This document shows, in pieces, positions 29,206 through 37,745 of a DNA stretch of 64,000 nucleotides. Where the stretch lies: positions 1,922,001-1,986,000 of the forward strand of contig NZ_JACHMH010000001.1 of NCBI RefSeq assembly GCF_014204915.1, read 5' to 3'. Each line of letters opens with the position of its first letter. The stretch's first letter is position 1. Source of the stretch: Crossiella cryophila (GTDB lineage Bacteria; Actinomycetota; Actinomycetes; Mycobacteriales; Pseudonocardiaceae). Below the pieces are notes generated by a model. The model worked only from the letters and a program-made list of their open reading frames with translations, had not been told where the DNA came from and did no database searches. Position numbers and translations under genes: made by a program.

Positions 29206-29741
29206 GCGAGGCGGGAGGTCTGCGCCACCTCGGGATCGGTCGCGCGCTGGGCTGGACCTGGGTGCTGATGGGCGTGGCAGGGGTGCTGATGCTCATCGTG
29301 GGGACACGGGGCCAGCGGCAGATCAGCGACGGTTGGCTGTGGCTCACCACCGGCGGGCTGGTCCACCTGGTCTTCAACGCGGTGCTGCCGCTGAGTGTTG
29401 TGGTCTACGCGCTGGGGATGGCGGTGCTCTCGGCGCGCCAGGTCGAGCCGGGCCCGAACCCGAGGCTCCGGCGCTGGGGCGTGCTGGGCGCCGTGCTGGT
29501 GCTGGCGCTCGCCGGGCTGAGCAGCTTCGGCGAGCCGGTGGTGCGGAACGGGTTGAGCGCGGAGGTGCGGGACACCGTGCTGTTGCTGGCCCCGGCGGAG
29601 CTGGTGGTGATCCTGATGGTGATCGGGATCGTGCTGCTCCTGCTGTGCCTGGGCGGCGCCAGTTGGCTGCACCAGCAGGGGCGGGCCCGCCGGGCGGTGC
29701 ACGTGCAGGCGAGTGAGTACCGGCCGTACGTGCCGCACTGA
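29202..29741 (+). CDS. Membrane protein, paralogue 2 of a pair
   Basis: A 179-residue protein with four hydrophobic segments (about 17-35, 50-75, 91-110, 127-150). The tail ends VQASEYRPYVPH, mirroring VQPSQYWLDVPR of the upstream gene, and both have a basic stretch (GRARRAVH / ARAHRRVQ) before it. GTG start within the 4-base overlap. Function unknown. Confidence 0.7.
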   Translation: MSEAGGLRHLGIGRALGWTWVLMGVAGVLMLIVGTRGQRQISDGWLWLTTGGLVHLVFNAVLPLSVVVYALGMAVLSARQVEPGPNPRLRRWGVLGAVLVLALAGLSSFGEPVVRNGLSAEVRDTVLLLAPAELVVILMVIGIVLLLLCLGGASWLHQQGRARRAVHVQASEYRPYVPH

Positions 29742-29745
29742 GCGG

Positions 29746-29773
29746 GGTGGGGGCGGCCGGAACCGCCCCCACC
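29746..29773. terminator. Bidirectional terminator at a convergent junction
   Basis: A perfect 11-bp stem (GGTGGGGGCGG with CCGCCCCCACC) and a CCGGAA loop, between the membrane-protein stop and the ALDH-like stop. Confidence 0.85.
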
Positions 29774-29780
29774 GTCGGGC

Positions 29781-30647
29781 TCAGACGCCGGTCGGGTGCC
29801 AGACCGTCTTGTGCTCCAGGAAACCGCGCAGCCTGCTGATGTCCGGGGTGGCGGTCCAGTCCGGTTCCTTGGCCGGGGCGCGCAGCACGCGCTTGACCGT
29901 GCCTGCCGCCGAACGTTCCAGGTCGGCCCTGGCCTCCAGCGGCACGCCGGTGGGGTCGATCGCGTTCACATCGGCGTGCTCGGCCAGCCACGGGGACAGT
30001 TCCGCGGCCTTGCCGGTGAGCAGGTTGACCACGCCGCCGGGCAGGTCGGAGGTGGCCAGCACCTCGGACAGGGTGATCGCGGGCAGCGGGCGGTCCTCGC
30101 TGGTGACCACCACGCAGGTGTTGCCCGCCGCGATCACCGGGGCGACCACGCTGACCAGGCCCAGCAGCGAGGATGCCTGCGGGGCGAAGACCGCGACCAC
30201 GCCGGTGGGCTCTGGGGTGGTGAAGGAGAAGTACGGGCCCGCGACCGGGTTGGCCGAACCGAGCACGGTGGCCAGCTTGTCCGTCCAGCCCGCGTACCAG
30301 ACCCAGCGGTCCACCGCGGCGTCCACCAGGGTCTCCGCCTTCTTGGCGGCGATGCCCTCGGCGGTGGCCACCTCGGCGATGAACTGCTCGCGGCGGCCCT
30401 CCAGCATCTCGGCCACCCGGTAGAGCACCTGGCCGCGGTTGTAGGCGGTGGCGCCGGACCACTTGGCGAAGGCCGACCTGGCCGCGCCCACGGCGTCCCG
30501 CGCGTCCTTGCGCGAGGCCAGGGACGCGTTGGCGAGGAACTTCCCGCGTGCGTCGTTCACCGGGTACACCCGTCCGGACTCGGAGCGGGGGAACTTCCCG
30601 CCCACGTACAGCTTGTAGGTCTTGGCCACGCTGATCCGCTCAGACAT
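29781..30647 (-). CDS. Short aldehyde-dehydrogenase-like protein lacking the catalytic domain
   Basis: A 288-residue protein aligning with the N-terminal NAD-binding part of aldehyde dehydrogenases (YVGGKFPRSESGR, FTTPEPTGVVAVFAPQAS, VVAPVIAAGNTCVV, GVVNLLTGK). The domain carrying the active-site Cys is absent, and the chain ends after RLRGFLEHKTVW. ALDHs are normally about 480 residues. It overlaps the full-length ALDH gene by 8 bases, so it is an intact co-translated gene rather than a recent fragment. It may be a structural or regulatory partner. The ATG at 30647 is chosen by similarity to ALDH N-termini. Confidence 0.85.
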   Translation of the reverse strand: MSERISVAKTYKLYVGGKFPRSESGRVYPVNDARGKFLANASLASRKDARDAVGAARSAFAKWSGATAYNRGQVLYRVAEMLEGRREQFIAEVATAEGIAAKKAETLVDAAVDRWVWYAGWTDKLATVLGSANPVAGPYFSFTTPEPTGVVAVFAPQASSLLGLVSVVAPVIAAGNTCVVVTSEDRPLPAITLSEVLATSDLPGGVVNLLTGKAAELSPWLAEHADVNAIDPTGVPLEARADLERSAAGTVKRVLRAPAKEPDWTATPDISRLRGFLEHKTVWHPTGV

Positions 30648-32079
30648 CGAGGTACGCCTCCAGACCCGCCCGGCCGCCCTCGCGGCCGAAGCCCGACTCG
30701 CCGAACCCGCCGAAGGGCGCGGTCGGGTCGAACCGATTGAACGTGTTGGCCCACACCACACCGGCCCGCAGCTGCTCGGCCATCCACAGGATGCGCGAGC
30801 CCTTCTCGGTCCAGATCCCGGCGGAGAGCCCGTACGGGGTGTTGTTGGCCTTGGCCACCGCCTCGGCCGGAGTGCGGAAGGTCAGCACCGACAGCACCGG
30901 CCCGAAGATCTCCTCGCGGGCGATCCGCATGGCCTGCTGCACACCGGAGAACACGGTGGGCGCGAAGTAGAAACCCTTGTCCGGCACCGGGCACGGGCTG
31001 GTCCAGCGCTCCGCGCCGTCGGCGTCACCGGAGGCGACCAGCTCGCGGATCCGGTCCAGCTGCGGCTTGGAGTTGATCGCGCCGATGTCGGTGTTCTTGT
31101 CCATCGGGTCGCCAAGGCGCAGCGTGGACACCCTGGCCCGCAGCTTGGCCATCAGCTCCTCGGCGATGGACTCCTGCACCAGCAGCCGGGAGCCCGCGCA
31201 GCAGACGTGGCCCTGGTTGAAGAAGATGCCGTTGACGATGCCCTCGACCGCCTGGTCCAGCGGCGCGTCGTCGAAGACCACGTTGGCCGCCTTGCCGCCC
31301 AGCTCCAGGGTCAGCTTCTTCCCGGTGCCGGCCAGCGACCGCTGGATCAGCTTGCCGACGTCGGTGGAGCCGGTGAAGGCCACCTTGTCGATGCCGCCGT
31401 GGTTGACCAGCTCACTGCCGACGTCACCGGCGCCGGGCAGGATGTTGACCACCCCGGCCGGCAGTCCGGCCTGCTGGCAGATCTCGGCGAAGACCAGCGC
31501 GCTCAGCGGGGTGGTCTCGGCTGGCTTGAGCACCACGGTGTTGCCGCAGGCCAGTGCGGGCGCGATCTTCCAGGCCAGCATCAGCAGCGGGAAGTTCCAC
31601 GGGATGACCTGACCGGCAACGCCAAGCGGCTTGGGGTCCGGCCCGTACCCGGCGTAGCCGAGCTTGTCCGCCCAGCCCGCGTGGTGGAAGAAGTGCGCGG
31701 CCGCGGTCGGGATGTCGACGTCCCGCGACTCCTTGATCGGCTTGCCGTTGTCCAGGGTCTCCAGCACCGCCAGCTCGCGGCCGCGCTCCTGCATGATCCG
31801 CGCGATCCGGAACAGGTACTTGGCCCGCTCGGCGCCGGGCATCCGGCCCCACACCTTGTCGTAGGCACGCCGGGCGGCCTTGACCGCCTTGTCCACATCG
31901 GACGGCGCGGCGGTGCTCACCTCGGCGAGCACCTCCTCGGTGCCCGGGTTCACCGTCTTGAGCGGCTCGCCCTCGCCGTCGACGAAGTTGCCGTCGACGA
32001 ACATCTGGTAGTTCGCCTTGAGGTTGGCGATCGCCCTGGACTCAGGGGCCGGGGCGTACTCCCACACGGGATTGCTCAT
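30640..32079 (-). CDS. Aldehyde dehydrogenase, NAD(P)-dependent
   Basis: A full-length 479-residue ALDH. Catalytic Cys in GHVCCAGSRL, general-base Glu in LELGGKAAN, nucleotide-binding FTGSTDVGKLI, and the conserved IIPWNFPLLM-type segment (VIPWNFPLLML). It lies between deoC (2 bp upstream) and the short ALDH-like gene. DeoC releases acetaldehyde, so oxidation of acetaldehyde to acetate is the likely role (inference from operon). Same order is found in Streptomyces (from memory). Confidence 0.93.
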   Translation of the reverse strand: MSNPVWEYAPAPESRAIANLKANYQMFVDGNFVDGEGEPLKTVNPGTEEVLAEVSTAAPSDVDKAVKAARRAYDKVWGRMPGAERAKYLFRIARIMQERGRELAVLETLDNGKPIKESRDVDIPTAAAHFFHHAGWADKLGYAGYGPDPKPLGVAGQVIPWNFPLLMLAWKIAPALACGNTVVLKPAETTPLSALVFAEICQQAGLPAGVVNILPGAGDVGSELVNHGGIDKVAFTGSTDVGKLIQRSLAGTGKKLTLELGGKAANVVFDDAPLDQAVEGIVNGIFFNQGHVCCAGSRLLVQESIAEELMAKLRARVSTLRLGDPMDKNTDIGAINSKPQLDRIRELVASGDADGAERWTSPCPVPDKGFYFAPTVFSGVQQAMRIAREEIFGPVLSVLTFRTPAEAVAKANNTPYGLSAGIWTEKGSRILWMAEQLRAGVVWANTFNRFDPTAPFGGFGESGFGREGGRAGLEAYLDV

Positions 32080-32081
32080 CG

Positions 32082-33086
32082 TCAGTCCACCGTCACGTAG
32101 TCGGGGCCGCTGTAGTGGCCCTCAAGCTGGGTCCGCCGCTGCATCAGCAGATCGTTGAGCAGGCTGGAGGCGCCGAACCGGAACAGCGTGTTGGTCAGCC
32201 ATTCCGGGCCCGCGACCTCGTGCACCGCGACCAGGTACCGGATGGCGTCCTTGGTGGTGCGGATCCCGCCTGCGGGCTTGACCCCGCGCAGCTCGCCGGT
32301 CTGGTCCTTCCAGTCCCGCACCGCCTGCAGCATCAGGTGCGTGGTGGGCAGGGTGGCCGCGGGGGAGACCTTGCCGGTGGAGGTCTTGATGAAGTCGCCA
32401 CCGGCCAGCAGCGCCAGCCAGGACGCGCGCCGGATGTTGTCGTAGGTGGCCAGCTCGCCGGTCTCCAGGATGACCTTGAGGTGCGCCGACCCGCAGGCCG
32501 CCTTGACCGCCTTGATCTCGTCGAAGACCTGGCCGTAGCGCCCGGAGAGGAACGCGCCCCGGTCGATCACCATGTCGATCTCGGTCGCGCCCGCCTGCAC
32601 CGCCAGTTCGGTGTCGGCCAGCTTCACCGCGCGGTTGGACCGGCCGGACGGGAAGGCGGTGGCCACGCTGGCGATGCCGACCCCGCTGTCACCGAGTGCC
32701 TCGACCGCGGTGGCCACCAGGTCGGGATACACGCAGATCGCGCCGACCCTGGGCACCTCCGGGTACTCCGGATCGGGCCTGCGGGCCTTCGCGCACAGGG
32801 TGCGCACCTTGCCCTGGGTGTCCGCGCCCTCCAGCGTGGTCAGGTCGACCATGCTGATGGCGGTGTCGATGGCCCAGAGCTTGGAGGCCTTCTTGATGCT
32901 CCGGGTGGCCAGGGTCGCGGCGCGCTGTTCGAGCCCGACCGCGTCGACGCCGGGCAGGCCGTGCAGGAACCGGCGCAGTGCGGTGTCGTCCCTGGTCGCG
33001 TCGGCCAGTTCAGGGGGGAGCGCCGGTCCACCGGAGGGGGCGGGTACGCCCGGTCCGGCAGCCGTCGCCGATGACGGTGCAGCCAT
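32082..33086 (-). CDS. deoC: Deoxyribose-phosphate aldolase
   Basis: Cleaves 2-deoxyribose-5-phosphate to acetaldehyde and glyceraldehyde-3-phosphate. 334 residues, longer than the 220-260 of E. coli-type enzymes, with an N-terminal extension of about 70. The Schiff-base Lys234 is in DFIKTSTGK, and the second Lys is in LKVILETGEL (Lys204). TAGACT ends 7 bases before the ATG on the minus strand, suggesting a leaderless mRNA. First gene of deoC-ALDH-ALDH-like; it consumes the deoxyribose phosphate generated by DeoA and PunA. Confidence 0.95.
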   Translation of the reverse strand: MAAPSSATAAGPGVPAPSGGPALPPELADATRDDTALRRFLHGLPGVDAVGLEQRAATLATRSIKKASKLWAIDTAISMVDLTTLEGADTQGKVRTLCAKARRPDPEYPEVPRVGAICVYPDLVATAVEALGDSGVGIASVATAFPSGRSNRAVKLADTELAVQAGATEIDMVIDRGAFLSGRYGQVFDEIKAVKAACGSAHLKVILETGELATYDNIRRASWLALLAGGDFIKTSTGKVSPAATLPTTHLMLQAVRDWKDQTGELRGVKPAGGIRTTKDAIRYLVAVHEVAGPEWLTNTLFRFGASSLLNDLLMQRRTQLEGHYSGPDYVTVD

Positions 33087-33183
33087 GCGCCAGAGTCTAG
33101 GGTCGTGACCCCGCTCACCCGGTCATCCATCCACAACCGGCAGTTCAAGACCCAAATGGCCTACCGCGCTACCGTCTTGGACC

Positions 33184-33807
33184 ATGGACGTTCTCGTCGT
33201 CGAACACCCGCTGGCCCGCGCCCGTCTGACCACCATGCGGGACGCGAGGACCGACAGCGCCGCGTTCCGGGCCGCGCTCCAGGAACTCACCCAGATGCTG
33301 ATCTACGAGGCGATGCGGGAGGCGCCGGTCGCGGTGGAGCGCATCCACACCCCGGTGGCCCGCACCGACGGGTTCCGGCTGGCCAACCCGCCGCTGCTGG
33401 TGCCGGTGCTGCGGGCCGGGCTGGGCATGGCCGACCAGGCGCACAACCTGATCCCGGACGCCCAGATGGGCTTCGTCGGGCTGGCCCGCGACGAGCGGAC
33501 GCTGCAGCCGACCCCGTACCTGGAGTCGCTGCCCGCGGACCTGGCCGGGCGCCCGGTGCTGGTGCTGGACCCGATGCTGGCCACCGGTGGCTCGATGATC
33601 TACACGATCCGGCTGCTGGTGGACCGGGGCGCCACCGACATCACCGCGGTCTGCGTGCTGGCCGCGCCGGAAGGGGTCGAGAAACTGGCCTCCGCGGACC
33701 TTCCGGTGCGCGTGGTCACCGCCAGCGTGGACGAACGGCTCAATGACTCCGGGTTCATCGTGCCCGGCCTCGGCGATGCCGGGGACCGCCTTTACGGGGC
33801 GGTGTAA
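33184..33807 (+). CDS. upp: Uracil phosphoribosyltransferase
   Basis: Makes UMP from uracil and PRPP. 207 residues, the standard length. PRPP-binding loop [15 protein letters not shown] (about 121-135); uracil-binding C-terminus ends in [13 protein letters not shown]. It is divergent from deoC. TACCGT (33170-33175) ends 8 bases before the ATG and no ribosome-binding site is present, so the mRNA is probably leaderless. It recycles the uracil released by DeoA. Confidence 0.97.
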   Translation: MDVLVVEHPLARARLTTMRDARTDSAAFRAALQELTQMLIYEAMREAPVAVERIHTPVARTDGFRLANPPLLVPVLRAGLGMADQAHNLIPDAQMGFVGLARDERTLQPTPYLESLPADLAGRPVLVLDPMLATGGSMIYTIRLLVDRGATDITAVCVLAAPEGVEKLASADLPVRVVTASVDERLNDSGFIVPGLGDAGDRLYGAV

Positions 33808-33835
33808 CCGCAGCTCCCAGCCGGTCAACCCGCCG

Positions 33836-33871
33836 AAGGGCCTCCTCGCGACAGTCGCGGGGAGGCCCTTT
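33836..33871 (+). terminator. Intrinsic terminator of upp
   Basis: A 15-bp stem (AAGGGCCTCCTCGCGAC with its complement) closing a 3-4 base loop and running into CTTTGAG, 28 bp after the upp stop. Confidence 0.88.
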
Positions 33872-33981
33872 GAGTTAGCCCGTTCGTGGGTCCGTTTGGA
33901 CCAGTGCGCACATGCCCGGTTGGCCCAAACGGTTGGGGTTGAACGACTTTCACGTTTTGCTAGGCCGAACGAGTGACTGAT

Positions 33982-34015
33982 TGGTCTAGACCTTGACGAT
34001 CTGTGGTCTGAACCA
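33982..34015 (+). promoter_or_regulatory. Two DasR-like boxes in the chitinase promoter region
   Basis: TGGTCTAGACCT (33982-33993) and TGGTCTGAACCA (34004-34015) are near-copies of the palindromic dre element bound by the GntR regulator DasR and of the direct repeats of Streptomyces chitinase promoters. Their centres are 22 bp apart, two helical turns. TTGACG begins at 33993 and may be a -35 element, so bound repressor would overlap the promoter. The rest of the 507-bp upp-chitinase gap contains the upp terminator and a leader hairpin but no gene. Confidence 0.75.
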
Positions 34016-34206
34016 CATGGTGATTGCAAGCGCGGCAACACCGCGCAAGCACCACCTGAGTTTCGCCGCCGCCTCGCACGTGCTCCATCCACGCCATGGG
34101 TCCGCCAACCCAGGGAGCCCTGAAGAGATGAGGTCGCGATGGCTGCCGCAGATCGCCGTACCCGCGTCAAGACTCCCTGTGCTCGGCTGACCGAGGTGAC
34201 CGGCTT

Positions 34207-34250
34207 CCGGCCGGCTCCGGGGTGCCGTTAGTCCCCCGGAGCCCGGCCGG
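34207..34250 (+). other. Stem-loop in the chitinase mRNA leader
   Basis: CCGGCCGGCTCCGGGG pairs with CCCCGGAGCCCGGCCGG with one bulged base across an 11-base loop, 65 bp before the chitinase ATG. It could stabilise the leader or attenuate transcription; no T-tract follows, which argues against a simple terminator. Confidence 0.6.
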
Positions 34251-34314
34251 TCTCACCGCACCTCCAGTCTCACCACCCCCTGCTGCGCCTTTCGCTCCTG
34301 ACGCGAGGAGAGAC

Positions 34315-36258
34315 ATGCCCATCCGCCGATGGCGTGCCACCGCGATGCTGACCGCCCTGCTGCTCACCCTGGTGGGCCTGGCCGCCCTGCCCGCCCACGC
34401 GGCGACCGGGGTGACCGCGAAGTTCACCAAGACCTCCGGCTGGGAAACCGGCTACGAGGGCAGGTTCACCGTGACCAACAACGGCCCGGCCTCGATCACC
34501 GGCTGGACCGTGGAGTTCGACCTGCCCTCCGGTCAGCGGCTCGGTTCGCTGTGGGAGGCCACGCACACCGTCAGCGGCCAGCACGTGACCGCGAAAAGCC
34601 AGTCCTGGAACGGGAATCTGGCCGCCGGGCAGTCCGCGAGCTTCGGCTTCGGGGTCCAGTTCACCGGCGCCTACGCCGACCCGTCCGGCTGCAAGGTCAA
34701 CGGCGCCTCCTGTGACGGCGGCAGCAGCGAACCCGACACCCAGGCGCCCACCGCGCCCGGTCAGCCGACGGTCACCAGCGTCAGCAGCTCCACCATCTCG
34801 CTGAGCTGGCCCGCCAGCACCGACAACGTCGGCGTCACCGGCTACGAGGTCCTCGGCGCCGGCGGCGTGGTCACGACCGCCACCGGCGCCTCGGTCACCG
34901 TGACCGGCCTGGCCGCGGACACCTCCTACAGCTTCACCGTGCGGGCCAAGGACGCCGCGGGCAACACCTCCGCGGCCAGCCCCTCGGTCAGCGGCAAGAC
35001 CTCCACCGGCGGTGGCGACCCGGGCCCGGCGGGCAACCGCAAGGTCGGCTACTACACCCAGTGGAGCGTCTACGACCGCGCCTACCACGTGAAGAACCTG
35101 GACACCTCCGGCACCGCGGCCCGGCTGACCCACCTCAACTACGCCTTCGGCAACGTCAACGCCGAGGGCAAGTGCTTCCAGGTCAACCAGGCAGGCCAGG
35201 GCGACTCCTGGGCGGACTACCAGCGCAGGCTGCCAGCCGAGCAGGCCATCGACGGCGTGGCCGACGTCTACAACCAGCCGGTCGCGGGCAACCTGAACCA
35301 GCTCAAGAAGCTCAAGGCCAAGTACCCGAACCTGCGGGTGCTGATCAGCCTTGGCGGCTGGACCTGGTCCAAGTACTTCTCCAACGCCGCGCTCACCGAC
35401 GCCTCGCGCAAGGCCCACGTCAGCTCCTGCATCGACATGTGGATCAAGGGCAACCTGCCGGTCATCGGCGGCGACCCGCAGGGCGGACCTGGCTCCGGCG
35501 CAGGCATCTTCGACGGCATCGACATCGACTGGGAGTGGCCCGGTTCCGAGGGCAACACCGGCAACATCGTGCGGCCGGAGGACAAGCGCAACTTCAGCCT
35601 GCTGGCCGCGGAGTACCGGGCCCAGCTGGACGCGCTCGGCGCGAGCACCGGCAAGAAGTACGACCTGACCGCGTTCCTGCCCGCCGACCCGCGCAAGGTC
35701 GACTCCGGGTTCGAGGTCGGCGAGGTCGTGAAGAACCTGACCTTCGGCAACGTCCAGGGCTATGACTTCCACGGTGGCTGGGAGAACCGGTCCAACCAGC
35801 AGTCCTCGGTCAAGCTCCCGGCGGGCGACCCGGGTCCGATCGCCTACTCCGACGAGATCGCGGTGGACGCCTGGACCAGCCGCGGCGCACCGGCCAAGTG
35901 GGTCGTGCTCGGCGTGCCCTTCTACAGCCGGGGCTGGACCGGGGTGACCAATGCCAACAACGGTCTCTTCCAGACCGCCACCGGCCCCGCGCCGGGCAGT
36001 TTCGAGCCCGGCATCGAGGACTACAAGAAGGTCAAGAACCTGATCGCTTCCGGCTACACGGTGCACCGCGACACCACCGCGGGACATGCCTGGCTGTTCA
36101 ACGGCAGCACCTTCTGGACCTTCGACGATCCCACCGAGATCACCAGGAAGGTCAACTGGGCCAAGAGCAAGGGCCTGGGCGGCGCGATGATCTGGTCCCT
36201 CGACGGCGACACCGCGGACGGTGAGCTGATCAAGGCCCTGGCCACCGCGCTCGGATAG
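34315..36258 (+). CDS. Secreted GH18 chitinase with CBM2 and FN3 domains
   Basis: A 647-residue extracellular chitinase. Signal peptide 1-29 (ALPAHA cleavage); family 2-type carbohydrate-binding module about 31-135 (WNGNLAAGQSASFGFG); fibronectin type III domain about 143-228; GH18 catalytic domain about 240-645. The DxxDxDxE motif is FDGIDIDWEWP, with catalytic Glu near residue 407, and the substrate-binding YDFHG and WSLDGD segments are present. GCGAGGAGAG is the ribosome-binding site. Regulation by N-acetylglucosamine through DasR is inferred from the upstream boxes. It is followed by a paralogous chitinase gene. Confidence 0.95.
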   Translation: MPIRRWRATAMLTALLLTLVGLAALPAHAATGVTAKFTKTSGWETGYEGRFTVTNNGPASITGWTVEFDLPSGQRLGSLWEATHTVSGQHVTAKSQSWNGNLAAGQSASFGFGVQFTGAYADPSGCKVNGASCDGGSSEPDTQAPTAPGQPTVTSVSSSTISLSWPASTDNVGVTGYEVLGAGGVVTTATGASVTVTGLAADTSYSFTVRAKDAAGNTSAASPSVSGKTSTGGGDPGPAGNRKVGYYTQWSVYDRAYHVKNLDTSGTAARLTHLNYAFGNVNAEGKCFQVNQAGQGDSWADYQRRLPAEQAIDGVADVYNQPVAGNLNQLKKLKAKYPNLRVLISLGGWTWSKYFSNAALTDASRKAHVSSCIDMWIKGNLPVIGGDPQGGPGSGAGIFDGIDIDWEWPGSEGNTGNIVRPEDKRNFSLLAAEYRAQLDALGASTGKKYDLTAFLPADPRKVDSGFEVGEVVKNLTFGNVQGYDFHGGWENRSNQQSSVKLPAGDPGPIAYSDEIAVDAWTSRGAPAKWVVLGVPFYSRGWTGVTNANNGLFQTATGPAPGSFEPGIEDYKKVKNLIASGYTVHRDTTAGHAWLFNGSTFWTFDDPTEITRKVNWAKSKGLGGAMIWSLDGDTADGELIKALATALG

Positions 36259-36267
36259 GAAAACCAC

Positions 36268-36306
36268 GGTCGCGGCCCGGGACTCCCTGCCCCCGGGCCG
36301 CGACCA
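36268..36306 (+). terminator. Hairpin between the two chitinase genes
   Basis: A 14-bp perfect stem (GGTCGCGGCCCGGG with its complement) and a 10-base loop. It either terminates the first chitinase mRNA or stabilises its 3' end in a two-gene transcript; only about 30 bp remain before the next gene, which holds AAGGAGA but no obvious promoter. Confidence 0.75.
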
Positions 36307-36336
36307 CCCTCCGGAATCAAGGAGAAGTGCTCGCAG

Positions 36337-37680
36337 ATGATGACCACTCAGCGCCGCGGCCGGATCGCCGCGGTCGTTGTCACCACCTTGGCCGGTCTCC
36401 TGGCGTCACTGGGACCGGCAGCCGTGGCCGATGAGGCCGCGGCCGAGCACTGGGGGCAGTCCCAGCGCAGGGTCGGCTACTACACGCAGTGGAGCGCCAA
36501 CCAGTTCGGCTACACCGTCAACAAGCTGGTCAGCTCCGGCACCGCTGGCAAGCTCAGCCACCTCAACTACGCCTTCGGCAACGTCAGCGAGGAGGGCAAG
36601 TGCTTCGCCAGCAGCACCGCCGGACTCGGTGACGCCAAGGCCGACTACCAGCGGCTGCACACCGCGGCCGAATCGGTGGACGGGGTGGCGGACAAGCCGG
36701 AGCAGGCACTGGCCGGCAACTTCAACCAGATCCGCAAGCTGAAGAAGAAGTACCCCAACCTCAAGGTCAACATCAGCCTCGGCGGCTGGACCTGGTCCAA
36801 GTACTTCTCCAACGCGGTGCTCACCGACGCCTCCCGCAAGGCGTTCGTGAAGAGCTGCGTCGACCTCTACCTCAAGGGCGACCTGCCCAAGCTGGACGGA
36901 CTGGCCCAGGGCGGCCAGGGCGCGGCCGCTGGGCTCTTCGACGGCATCGACCTGGACTGGGAGTGGCCCGGCGCGGCCGGTGCGCCCGGCAACGTGGTCC
37001 GGCCGGAGGACAAGCAGAACTTCACCCTGGCACTGGTCGAGTTCCGCAAGCAGTTCGCCGAACTGTCCTGGCGCACCGGCAAGCACTACGAGCTGACCGC
37101 CTTCCTGCCTGCCGGGGCTGCCACGCTGGACGCGGGCATCGAGGTGCCCAAGGTGTTCCGGCTGCTGGACTTCGCCACCATCCAGGGCTACGACATCCAC
37201 GGCGCCTGGGACTCGGTGACCAACCACCAGTCCGCCATCCACGCCCCGGACAACGACCCCACCCCCGGGAAACTGGACCTGGACCAGGTGATCAAGGACT
37301 ACCTGGACCGCGGCGCCCCCCGGCGTTCGCTGGTGCTCGGCGTGCCCTTCTACGGGCGTGGCTGGACCGGCGTGACCGGTGGCGGCAACGGCCTGTTCCA
37401 GCCGGCCACCGGCTGCGCGCCCAGCACGCACGAGTGCGGCTACCTGAACTACAACAAGATCAAGCAGCTGCCCGGCTTCACCCTGCACCGGGACCCGAAG
37501 GCGGCCACCGGCTGGCTGTACGACGGCAACACGTTCTGGAACTTCGACGACCCGGTCTCCATCGGGGCGAAGACGCGCTACATCCGGCAGCAGAAGCTGG
37601 GTGGCGCCATGGTCTGGTCGCTGGACGGTGACACCGACAACGGTGAGCTGTTCTCGGCGATCCACAGAGGACTGTCCTAG
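36337..37680 (+). CDS. Secreted GH18 chitinase, catalytic domain only
   Basis: A 447-residue paralogue of the preceding enzyme without binding modules. Signal peptide about 1-32 (ending SLGPAAVADEA); GH18 domain from about 43 (RVGYYTQWSANQFGY) to the end. Catalytic motif FDGIDLDWEWP with Glu near residue 209; VWSLDGDTDNGELF closes the domain. AAGGAGA is 12 bases before the ATG. Two chitinases with and without a binding module would act on insoluble and soluble substrate respectively (inference). Confidence 0.94.
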   Translation: MMTTQRRGRIAAVVVTTLAGLLASLGPAAVADEAAAEHWGQSQRRVGYYTQWSANQFGYTVNKLVSSGTAGKLSHLNYAFGNVSEEGKCFASSTAGLGDAKADYQRLHTAAESVDGVADKPEQALAGNFNQIRKLKKKYPNLKVNISLGGWTWSKYFSNAVLTDASRKAFVKSCVDLYLKGDLPKLDGLAQGGQGAAAGLFDGIDLDWEWPGAAGAPGNVVRPEDKQNFTLALVEFRKQFAELSWRTGKHYELTAFLPAGAATLDAGIEVPKVFRLLDFATIQGYDIHGAWDSVTNHQSAIHAPDNDPTPGKLDLDQVIKDYLDRGAPRRSLVLGVPFYGRGWTGVTGGGNGLFQPATGCAPSTHECGYLNYNKIKQLPGFTLHRDPKAATGWLYDGNTFWNFDDPVSIGAKTRYIRQQKLGGAMVWSLDGDTDNGELFSAIHRGLS

Positions 37681-37693
37681 ACGGACAGTTCAG

Positions 37694-37736
37694 CGAGGCC
37701 CGGGGAACCGTTGGCGGCGGGGTGTCCCGGGCCTCG
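37694..37736. terminator. Bidirectional terminator at a convergent junction
   Basis: A perfect 11-bp stem (CGAGGCCCGGG with CCCGGGCCTCG) with a 21-base loop between the chitinase and TetR stop codons. Confidence 0.75.
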
Positions 37737-37745
37737 CGCCCTCTG

